A stretch of 11,959 nt of DNA, from contig JBQMYQ010000045.1 in assembly GCA_052173415.1 (NCBI GenBank), forward strand, positions 1-11,959, in the 5' to 3' direction. This document shows positions 6,427-11,959 of the stretch, piece by piece. Both the position numbers and the translations under genes were made by a program. Under the pieces are notes generated by a model. The model worked only from the letters and a program-made list of their open reading frames with translations, made no database searches and had not been told where the DNA came from. Each line of letters opens with the position of its first letter. Within the stretch, counting starts at the first letter, position 1. Origin of the DNA: Wolinella sp052173415 (lineage in GTDB: Bacteria > Campylobacterota > Campylobacteria > Campylobacterales > Helicobacteraceae).

Positions 6427-7857
6427 CTACGACTCTTTTGTGAGGGATTGCAAAAACTCAATCACCATGCGCACACCCGCACCGCTCGCACCGTAGGGAT
6501 TGACATCCCACTCCTTCTCGACATAAGCAGGACCCGCGATGTCAAGGTGCAACCACTTGTCTTTGTAGGATTCCTCGATGAATTCAGAGAGGAAGAGCCC
6601 CGCTGTGATCGAGCCTCCATAGCGCGTCGAGCTGACGTTGCAAATATCGGCAACTTTAGACTTTATGAGCTCTCTTAAGTGGCGATTAAAGGGCAAATCC
6701 GCAGCCAATTCCCCGCTTCGCTCCGCACACTCGAGGAATCTCTGCTTTAGAACGCGATTGTGCCCCAAAACACCCGAAGTATATTCGCCTAATCCCACGA
6801 CGCACGCGCCCGTGAGCGTGGCAAGGTCAATGACATAATCAGGCTTTAGCTCTTGTGCATAGCAAAGGCAATCTGCAAGCACCAAACGCCCCTCAGCATC
6901 GGTATTTCGCACTTCAATGCTCTTGCCGTTTTTAGCTTTCAGCACATCATCGGGCTTATAAGCATTCCCTCCAATCATATTCTCAGTCGCGCCGATGATT
7001 CCGTGGATTTCAAGCTCGATTCCCAGCTCGCTAGCTGCCTGCAAGATCCCTAAAACCGCGCATCCACCGCCCTTATCAGCCTTCATGGTGACCATATATT
7101 CTGAGGGCTTGAGGCTCAAACCGCCGCTATCATACGTGAGTCCTTTGCCCACGATTGCCACTTTCAGCTTTGATTTTTTGGCTTTGTGCTCCAAATGAAT
7201 GAGTCGCGGGGGGTGGCTACTTGCGCGCGAAACGGCTAGAAATGCGCCCATTCCCTCTTTTTCCAAAAATTTCTCATCATAGATTTTGCATGAAAGCCCA
7301 TGCTCCTTTGCAATCTTTTCTGCTGTTTTTGCAATTTTTTTAGGTGTAGCATCTTCAGGAGGCGTATTGACAAGCTCGCGCGTGAGATTGACAGCTCTGC
7401 CAATCGCCTTTTGACGCTCCAAAATCTCACTAAAAAGCTTGTCATTATGAGAATCGCCTGCCAGGATAATCTTCTCTAGTTTGCTTTTGTTTTGGTCACT
7501 TTTGTAGGTTTCAAAGCTGTAATCTCCGAGCAAAAAGCCCGCAATCATCGCCTCAAAACAACGCTCACACTTACCATAGCCGATCACTTTAACCGAGCTG
7601 AAAGGATATTTTTTAAGCATTCTAAGAGCTTTTGCACTCGCTTCACGCAGGGAATCGGGCTCTAGGGAATCAAGCGCATAATAGAGTTGCTTTTTGTGCG
7701 CGATAAAGAGCGATTCCCCACCTTTAGCCTTAAAACCGAGCCCCTCAAAGTCGCTCTTATCGATGTAGGTGGGCGTAAAATCGCCATTTACGATAAATAC
7801 CAGCGACGCGGAGGTTTTGAGCTTAGAAAAAGCGGATTGTTTGTAGATAATTTCCAT
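6427..7857 (-). CDS. pepA: Leucyl aminopeptidase (M17, PepA)
   Basis: A 476-residue two-metal aminopeptidase that removes N-terminal residues, favouring leucine and other hydrophobic ones, and usually works as a cytoplasmic hexamer. The catalytic C-terminal domain has every expected ligand and active-site position: Lys238 and Asp243 in VGKGLTYDSGG, Lys250, Asp261 in MKADKGG, and the signature NTDAEGRLVLAD with Asp320, Glu322 and Arg324. The N-terminal third is more divergent, as usual in the family. An AAGGA site lies seven bases before the ATG, 11 bases after dedA ends. With PepF it gives this segment two cytoplasmic peptidases for late steps of protein turnover, though they are in different runs. 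Confidence 0.97.
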   Translation of the reverse strand: MEIIYKQSAFSKLKTSASLVFIVNGDFTPTYIDKSDFEGLGFKAKGGESLFIAHKKQLYYALDSLEPDSLREASAKALRMLKKYPFSSVKVIGYGKCERCFEAMIAGFLLGDYSFETYKSDQNKSKLEKIILAGDSHNDKLFSEILERQKAIGRAVNLTRELVNTPPEDATPKKIAKTAEKIAKEHGLSCKIYDEKFLEKEGMGAFLAVSRASSHPPRLIHLEHKAKKSKLKVAIVGKGLTYDSGGLSLKPSEYMVTMKADKGGGCAVLGILQAASELGIELEIHGIIGATENMIGGNAYKPDDVLKAKNGKSIEVRNTDAEGRLVLADCLCYAQELKPDYVIDLATLTGACVVGLGEYTSGVLGHNRVLKQRFLECAERSGELAADLPFNRHLRELIKSKVADICNVSSTRYGGSITAGLFLSEFIEESYKDKWLHLDIAGPAYVEKEWDVNPYGASGAGVRMVIEFLQSLTKES

Positions 7858-7868
7858 ATTTTATCCTT

Positions 7869-8432
7869 TTATCTTTTTTGAGTTTTCACGTGAAAAAACC
7901 AGAAGATTCCCCCAAAAAGCAGCAACGCAAAGGGAATCGCCAGATAAAAATGCCCTTTTATCCAGTGCAGAATGCTAAGCAAAGAATCGCCAAAAATATA
8001 GGCAAGCACAATCGTAATCATCGCCCACACAAGAGAGCTTACGAAGTTGATGAACGCAAACATCTTCGCGCTGTATCGTGTCGCGCCGATAGACATGGGA
8101 ATCACCGTGCGCATGCCGTAGAGATAGCGTTGGATAAAGACGATTGGCCAGCCATGACGCTGCAATAGCACGTGTGCGAGCGCGAACTTGCGCCGCTCAT
8201 TTTTTAGTAGGCGGTGGATTGCCTCTTTGTTGTATCGCCCGATGTAAAAATAGACTTGATCCCCCGCAAAGCCCCCAATCCCCGCTACAAGAATCGCGAC
8301 TAAAATGTGCATATCGCCCGTATGGCTCATGATTCCCGCCATGACTAGCCCTATCTCTCCCTCGAGCATGCTCCAAACAAACAAAATCACATAGCCATAC
8401 TCTTTCAGCCAGTCAATGAAGAGCTCTTCCAT
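7869..8432 (-). CDS. DedA-family (SNARE-associated) inner-membrane protein
   Basis: A 187-residue membrane protein. The family is thought to move lipid carriers or phospholipids across the inner membrane and influences envelope charge and proton balance. Visible hallmarks are the acidic EGEIG (24-28) at the first re-entrant segment, GGFAGDQVYFYIGR (53-66), and RYLYGMRTVIPMSIG (102-116), which carries the conserved Arg and Gly pattern. Strong hydrophobic segments lie near 13-34, 42-60, 126-149 and 163-181. The gene corresponds in place to HP0571. The nearest Shine-Dalgarno-like sequence, TAGGAG, is 13 bases from the ATG, unusually far, but an in-frame TAG directly upstream rules out an earlier start. 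Confidence 0.9.
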   Translation of the reverse strand: MEELFIDWLKEYGYVILFVWSMLEGEIGLVMAGIMSHTGDMHILVAILVAGIGGFAGDQVYFYIGRYNKEAIHRLLKNERRKFALAHVLLQRHGWPIVFIQRYLYGMRTVIPMSIGATRYSAKMFAFINFVSSLVWAMITIVLAYIFGDSLLSILHWIKGHFYLAIPFALLLFGGIFWFFHVKTQKR

Positions 8433-8480
8433 TTTCTAATATTTTCTCCTACCCTCTGTCATTCTCTTTTTTAGCGTGCT

Positions 8481-8503
8481 TTAGTGATTCTTGGGAATCC
8501 TAA
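8481..8503 (-). other. Hairpin-forming inverted repeat after apt, containing GGAATC
   Basis: In the 86-base gap between apt and dedA, TTAG-GATTC and GAATC-CTAA can pair as nine base pairs with one bulged base and a CCAA/TTGG four-base loop. On the transcribed strand no run of T follows, so it is not a standard intrinsic terminator. It could be a processing site or transcription attenuator between apt and dedA. I see no convincing promoter in the rest of this gap. Confidence 0.35.
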
Positions 8504-8518
8504 GCCAAAATAAATTTA

Positions 8519-9064
8519 CTAAATATCTAACAGCGTGTATAAAGGTGCGAGTGTTGCGATTTTGCGCGCACCATCTAGCTCTTTGAGATTAAGCAAAAAG
8601 CAAGCCTCGACGCACTCTCCATGCGCTGATTGTATGAGTCTCACCGCGGCTTCTGCTGTCCCACCTGTGGCAATGAGATCATCGATGAGCAGCACCCTTG
8701 CGCCTCTTTTTTTGAATGCATCAATGTGGATTTCCACTTCATCAAAGCCATATTCAAGTGAATACTTCTCTGCAATCGTAGTGGAGGGGAGTTTCCCTTT
8801 TTTGCGAATGGGGACAAAGCCAATCCCCAAACGAGTGGCTAAAGCCGCTCCAAAAATAAAGCCTCGCGATTCGATTCCCGCGATGTAATCGAGATTAAAC
8901 TGCGCGTAACGCTCGGCTAAAAACCCCATCAGCATATCAAAAGCTTCAGGATTGTTTAAGAGTGTGGTAATGTCCTTAAACTGGATTCCCGGCTTGGGGA
9001 AATCGGGGATATTGCGGATAGAAGAGAGTAAGAATTCCCTCTGTGCCTGCGTGAGTGTAATCAT
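8519..9064 (-). CDS. apt: Adenine phosphoribosyltransferase
   Basis: A 181-residue purine salvage enzyme that joins adenine and PRPP to make AMP. The PRPP-binding signature VLLIDDLIATGGT is at residues 124-136. The N-terminal segment IRNIPDFPKPGIQFKDITTLL (16-36) is diagnostic of Apt, as are IAGIESRGFIFGAALA (61-76) and the flexible catalytic loop region around RKKGKLP (87-93) and YSLEYG (101-106). Length is normal. A strong AAGGAG lies six bases before the ATG. It follows a small coiled-coil protein gene after a 53-base gap and matches HP0572 in position. Confidence 0.96.
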   Translation of the reverse strand: MITLTQAQREFLLSSIRNIPDFPKPGIQFKDITTLLNNPEAFDMLMGFLAERYAQFNLDYIAGIESRGFIFGAALATRLGIGFVPIRKKGKLPSTTIAEKYSLEYGFDEVEIHIDAFKKRGARVLLIDDLIATGGTAEAAVRLIQSAHGECVEACFLLNLKELDGARKIATLAPLYTLLDI

Positions 9065-9117
9065 GCGAATCTCCTTGGAGGTTGGGTTAGAATGGCAAAT
9101 TCACGAGCCTTGGCGCG

Positions 9118-9459
9118 TTACAAGAGAGCTTCGATTTTCTGCTCTAAATCCTTGATACGACTTCGATACTTCTCGCTCTCGATACGATATTGAGAATTGC
9201 GCTGTTTTAGGAGCTTCACTTCATTGCGCAGTGAAGTGATTTCATCGGTTAGAATATCGATATTTCCAAGCGCGCGCTGGAGCTGGAGCTGGTGCTTGCG
9301 AATAAGAATCTCCGCCTCTTGCAACGTGAGCTTCATGACTGCGCTGCTCTTCTCCTCCTTTTGGGCGATACTTTTATAAAAAAAAGTCTTCACCACCATA
9401 AAAAGCACAAAAAGGATAAAGAGGGTCAGCAACAGCCAATCGCTACTGATGAAGCTCAC
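9118..9459 (-). CDS. Small membrane-anchored coiled-coil protein (GTG start)
   Basis: A 113-residue protein without a recognised family. Residues about 8-28 form one strongly hydrophobic membrane segment, and residues about 36-112 form a long helix with repeated leucine/isoleucine heptads (LTLQEAEILI, DILTDEITSL, VKLLKQ, IKDLEQKI), a clear coiled coil. The start is GTG, preceded six bases upstream by GAGGAG that lies within the end of rpiB; only three bases separate the rpiB stop from it. The layout recalls small envelope or division scaffolding proteins such as FtsB/FtsL, but membrane anchor plus coiled coil is too general to support that. It sits where HP0573 lies in H. pylori. Confidence 0.75.
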   Translation of the reverse strand: MSFISSDWLLLTLFILFVLFMVVKTFFYKSIAQKEEKSSAVMKLTLQEAEILIRKHQLQLQRALGNIDILTDEITSLRNEVKLLKQRNSQYRIESEKYRSRIKDLEQKIEALL

Positions 9460-9462
9460 GCA

Positions 9463-9891
9463 CTACTCCTCGATCTTTCCGATTCTGCACAGATGACGAC
9501 CACCCTCAAAAGAGCTCTGCATGAACGCGTCTAAAATCGAATCCACCACGCCGATTCCCACGACGCGCTCGCCCATACATAGGACATTCGCGTCATTGTG
9601 CATGCGCGAAAGTCTCGCTGTGTAGGAATCATGACAGAGTGCCGCGCGGATTCCCTTGTGGCGATTCGCGCTCATGCTCATACCAATACCCGTGCCACAG
9701 ATGAGGATCCCCGCGCTATTTTGTGTCGCCAAAACCCGCTCACACAGCAAATGTGCGTAATCGGGATAATCCACTCGCGCATTGCTATCACACCCAAGAT
9801 CAATCACTTCATGCCCCTTTTGGGCAAGATACTCTTTGACATGAGACTTGAGATTAAAGCCCGCATGATCCGTCGCGATGAAGTAAGTCAA
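9463..9891 (-). CDS. rpiB: Ribose-5-phosphate isomerase B (TTG start)
   Basis: A 142-residue sugar-phosphate isomerase interconverting ribose 5-phosphate and ribulose 5-phosphate in the pentose phosphate pathway. Family landmarks are ATDHAG (6-11), VDYPDYAH (40-47), and GILICGTGIGMSMSANR (61-77) with catalytic Cys65 and anion-hole Gly/Thr residues. HND with His98 (98-100), GERVVG (107-112) and the phosphate-contacting GGRH (130-133) also match. Length is typical. The codon giving the family-standard N-terminus is TTG; the nearby upstream ATG is out of frame. H. pylori HP0574, at this place, was once named lacA from the same LacAB/RpiB family. With only one such gene here, RpiB is the better call. 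Confidence 0.94.
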   Translation of the reverse strand: MTYFIATDHAGFNLKSHVKEYLAQKGHEVIDLGCDSNARVDYPDYAHLLCERVLATQNSAGILICGTGIGMSMSANRHKGIRAALCHDSYTARLSRMHNDANVLCMGERVVGIGVVDSILDAFMQSSFEGGRHLCRIGKIEE

Positions 9892-9902
9892 GAGCGTCCT
9901 TT
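9889..9902 (-). promoter_or_regulatory. Ribosome binding site fixing the rpiB TTG start
   Basis: AAAGGA on the minus strand (complement of 9897-9902) sits five bases before the TTG at 9889-9891. An ATG a little further upstream is in another frame, and the Shine-Dalgarno site lies inside the region that ATG would open, so TTG is the best start. It also gives the standard distance to the conserved DHAG. Confidence 0.7.
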
Positions 9903-9925
9903 GCCATGAACTAAAAATGGGGGGA

Positions 9926-10579
9926 TTATAGCAAAAATCCCAAAATGAGCCGCACAGGATAGAAGAAATAATCCGATAGAGGCGTCGCGATAATCACGAC
10001 AAGGATAATCATGCCGTATCGCTCAAGCCGATCAAACGCCCTAGGAATCGCATAAAGTCCGTATTTGGTGCAGAAAAATCCTAACGCCTGTGAGCCATCT
10101 AGGGGTGGAATAGGCCAAAGATTAAACACGCCAAGCACGACGTTGTAGATGATGAGCTGTGCCAAAAATAGTGCAATGAGTGCGCTAAAGATCCCATCAA
10201 TGTGCGTAATGCCTAAAAGCAGTGTAGCGAGGATTGCGAGTGCGAAATTATAGGTGATTCCCGCGAGGGCGACGGCGATTCCTGCGTTGTAGCCCCCTTG
10301 GTTAAGAATCGTGCGAATATTAATAGGCACGGGTTTTGCCCAGCCAAATAAAAAGGGCGCACCTGAAAAATAGAGCAGCGCAGGCACAAGAATCGAGCCA
10401 ACAGGGTCGATATGCACGATGGGATTAATGCTGAGACGACCTGCATCATAAGCGGTATAATCTCCGTAACGATAGGCAACATACCCATGCATGATCTCAT
10501 GCCCGATGACTGCAACTAAAAATGCAACTACAAGGGTAGCTCCCTGATAAATTCGAGGAATCCCCTCAACCTCAATCAC
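9926..10579 (-). CDS. Site-2 protease family (M50) membrane metalloprotease, GTG start
   Basis: A 217-residue polytopic membrane protein of the compact M50 group. The zinc motif HEIMH is at residues 27-31 inside a hydrophobic helix, followed by the conserved GYVAYRYGD. GRLSINP (47-53), HIDPVGSI (56-63) and the third ligand region FNLWPIPPLDG (152-162, with Asp161) complete the family pattern. It lacks the PDZ domain seen in RseP-type proteases. Substrates are unknown; relatives cut transmembrane segments of signalling proteins or leftover signal peptides. The GTG start overlaps the lepB stop by four bases (GTGA), so it is translationally coupled to signal peptidase. That suggests, without proving, a link to signal-peptide clearance. 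Position matches HP0575. Confidence 0.9.
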   Translation of the reverse strand: MIEVEGIPRIYQGATLVVAFLVAVIGHEIMHGYVAYRYGDYTAYDAGRLSINPIVHIDPVGSILVPALLYFSGAPFLFGWAKPVPINIRTILNQGGYNAGIAVALAGITYNFALAILATLLLGITHIDGIFSALIALFLAQLIIYNVVLGVFNLWPIPPLDGSQALGFFCTKYGLYAIPRAFDRLERYGMIILVVIIATPLSDYFFYPVRLILGFLL

Positions 10580-11436
10580 AGCATATCCTCATTTGTGCGC
10601 ATGAGCTCTTCAATCTCCTCGTAGCTTTTGCCTATGCGATTCCAGCGGATTTTGTAGTCGCTATCCCAGCTGATGTAGATGCGCCAAGGTGTGCCTACGA
10701 TGTTTTTATACGCGACGCTGCCCCAAAAGCGGGAATCCGCAGAGTTGTTGCGATTATCCCCCATCATAAAGAAGTGATCTTTAAGCACTTTGTGATAGAA
10801 GAAAACTTCGCCCTCAATGCTTCTGTGCGCGCTCATAAAAAGCTGTCCATTTGCTGAGGCGAGCAACATTTGATCAAACGCGTCTCTGCGTTGCTTGGCA
10901 TAATGCACACCCGGGTAAGCACCATAATAGGGGTCATAGACAAAGAGTCTGCCAAAAAAATGGCGCGTTACCGCACCCGGGAATTTCTCCGCAATATACT
11001 CATCACCCTCGTGCGGACGGAGGTAGAGCCCCTCTTTAGTATAGACTACCTCATCGCCCTCCAGCGCGACATTTCGCTTGATGTAGTGCTGATTTTCATT
11101 GAGCGGATAACGAAACACGACAATATCGCCCCGCTTTGGATAACTACCCGTAACAAGGTGTCCATTTCCGTTAAAATCGGGCAACAAGGGGTATTCGCTC
11201 CATAGACCAAAGGGCGAAATCAGCCTAGGAATCGGGATACCGTAGGTGTATTTTTTCACCATCAGTCCCTCACCGCCCGATTTTTCCCCTGCAGGAATCG
11301 TCCATTTCATACTCCCACTAGGCACGACAAATGCCTGTCCGATGAAAAAAATTACGCCAAAAAGGATCACAAATGTGCCCGTCCATGTGTTCGCAAAGTC
11401 GATAAAATTTTTAGTCCATTTTTTCAGCAAATTCAT
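10576..11436 (-). CDS. lepB: Signal peptidase I
   Basis: The membrane-bound serine/lysine protease that removes signal peptides from exported proteins. Numbering from the ATG at 11436 (286 residues), one hydrophobic anchor spans about 20-38. The catalytic Ser42 lies in VPSGSM, the general-base Lys120 in YIKRNVALEGD, and box E GDNRNNSADSRFWG at 226-239. PKRGDIVVFRY (100-110) is also typical. Two starts are possible. The ATG overlaps the folD stop as ATGA, like other junctions here, but its AGGAG (complement of 11448-11452) is 11 bases away. A TTG two codons earlier (11440-11442) has that AGGAG at five bases. I prefer the ATG. Position matches HP0576. Confidence 0.95.
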   Translation of the reverse strand: MNLLKKWTKNFIDFANTWTGTFVILFGVIFFIGQAFVVPSGSMKWTIPAGEKSGGEGLMVKKYTYGIPIPRLISPFGLWSEYPLLPDFNGNGHLVTGSYPKRGDIVVFRYPLNENQHYIKRNVALEGDEVVYTKEGLYLRPHEGDEYIAEKFPGAVTRHFFGRLFVYDPYYGAYPGVHYAKQRRDAFDQMLLASANGQLFMSAHRSIEGEVFFYHKVLKDHFFMMGDNRNNSADSRFWGSVAYKNIVGTPWRIYISWDSDYKIRWNRIGKSYEEIEELMRTNEDML

Positions 11437-11959
11437 GAGCAAAGATTCTCCTGTCTATTTTTAGCGGCTTTGAGGGTGTTTTCAAGCAGCGAAGCAATCG
11501 TCATCGGTCCTACGCCTCCGGGCACGGGCGTGATGAAGGAGCACTTCGGCGCGACGCGCTCAAAATCCACATCGCCCACGAGCGAGCCATCACCCAGGCG
11601 ATTAATCCCTATGTCAATTACCACCGCGCCCGCTTTTACCATTGATTCCGTGATGAGATTAGGCTTGCCCACGCCCACGCAGAGAATATCCGCCTCGCGC
11701 GTGTGAGAGGCGAGCTCTTGCGTATGGATATGGCAAATCGTAATCGTCGCATTGGCATTTAAAAGAAGCGAAGCAAGGGGCTTGCCCACGATATTGCTCG
11801 CGCCCACAATCGTGGCGTTTTTACCCTGCGGGTCAATCTTATAATGCTCCAAAAGGCGCAGGATTCCCACAGGGGTCGCAGGCGCGAATCCATCGAGATT
11901 AGCGGCGATTCTCCCGATGTTGTGCGGATGAAATCCATCGACATCTTTATGGGGTGCGG
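11433..11959 (-). CDS. folD: FolD bifunctional dehydrogenase/cyclohydrolase (N-terminus beyond window edge)
   Basis: About 175 C-terminal residues of the methylenetetrahydrofolate dehydrogenase/methenyltetrahydrofolate cyclohydrolase that supplies one-carbon units. The reading frame stays open to the right edge, so roughly 110 N-terminal residues, including the catalytic lysine region, are missing; the internal GTG at 11868-11870 is not the start. From the edge inwards the frame reads KDVDGFHPHN, then FAPATPVGI, the Rossmann dinucleotide loop VGASNIVGKPLASLL, VGVGKPNLI, AVVIDIGINR, and the signature PVPGGVGPMTIASLLENT. Alanine replaces the cysteine of the common PCTP motif, which I recall as normal in Helicobacter. 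The stop overlaps the lepB ATG. Position matches HP0577. Confidence 0.95.
   Translation of the reverse strand, partial: APHKDVDGFHPHNIGRIAANLDGFAPATPVGILRLLEHYKIDPQGKNATIVGASNIVGKPLASLLLNANATITICHIHTQELASHTREADILCVGVGKPNLITESMVKAGAVVIDIGINRLGDGSLVGDVDFERVAPKCSFITPVPGGVGPMTIASLLENTLKAAKNRQENLCS

Noticed and set aside
8535..8888. Plus-strand open frame of 117 codons
   Set aside because: It is antisense to apt, whose motifs are complete, and its translation resembles no protein.
11868..11870. GTG as the start of folD
   Set aside because: The frame remains open to the window edge and encodes the conserved DGFHP segment upstream, so the gene is cut by the edge and this GTG is internal.
11600..11959. 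Loss of the PCTP cysteine in FolD as an unusual active-site change
   Set aside because: As I recall, Helicobacter FolD proteins normally have PATP here, so it is a lineage feature.
1..11959. CRISPR arrays, tRNA/rRNA genes, insertion sequences or prophage parts
   Set aside because: I saw no spaced direct repeats, cloverleaf-like sequences, transposase motifs or terminal inverted repeats; the window is filled by housekeeping-type genes.

Overview
The window reads as a chromosomal segment of a Helicobacter-type Campylobacterota (epsilonproteobacterium) of moderate GC content, in the mid-40s percent by eye. Every gene I can support lies on the minus strand, so transcription runs from the right edge to the left edge. 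The evidence for the group is the protein sequences plus gene order. The series folD, lepB, M50 membrane protease, rpiB, small coiled-coil protein, apt, dedA, pepA, ychF, radical SAM follows, as far as I remember it, the Helicobacter pylori HP0577 to HP0568 block. There are no tRNA, rRNA, CRISPR or insertion-sequence signatures, and no stretch over 300 bases lacks a gene; the longest gap is about 149 bases (4342-4490).

Right block (4491-11959): a tightly packed housekeeping run. It holds folD (N-terminus off the right edge), lepB, an M50 site-2-type protease, rpiB with a TTG start, a small anchored coiled-coil protein with a GTG start, apt, a DedA-family membrane protein, pepA, ychF and a radical SAM/SPASM enzyme of unknown substrate. 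Several junctions overlap by 4 to 8 bases, and one stop directly abuts the next start, which suggests translational coupling. The radical SAM gene is much more AT-rich than its neighbours.

Left block (1-4341): a second likely operon, beginning after the 149-base gap that holds a possible terminator and promoter. It starts with pepF (M3 oligoendopeptidase), whose last four bases overlap the start of a protein resembling the ClpXP adaptor SspB. Next come two proteins that look like cofactor-less relatives of respiratory subunits. One follows the FrdB/SdhB iron-sulfur subunit pattern and the other the HdrB/SdhE (CCG-domain) pattern, and each has only one cysteine. A small two-helix membrane protein with a charged coiled-coil tail and cutA (cut by the left edge) end the block.

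The two observations I rank highest are (1) the word GGAATC/GATTCC, about 58 hand-counted copies in 12 kb against about 6 expected, in both orientations, including an inverted pair just after a stop codon, which resembles the behaviour of DNA uptake sequences; and (2) the adjacent pair of cysteine-depleted FrdB-like and HdrB-like proteins, co-transcribed with a candidate protease adaptor and an oligopeptidase.
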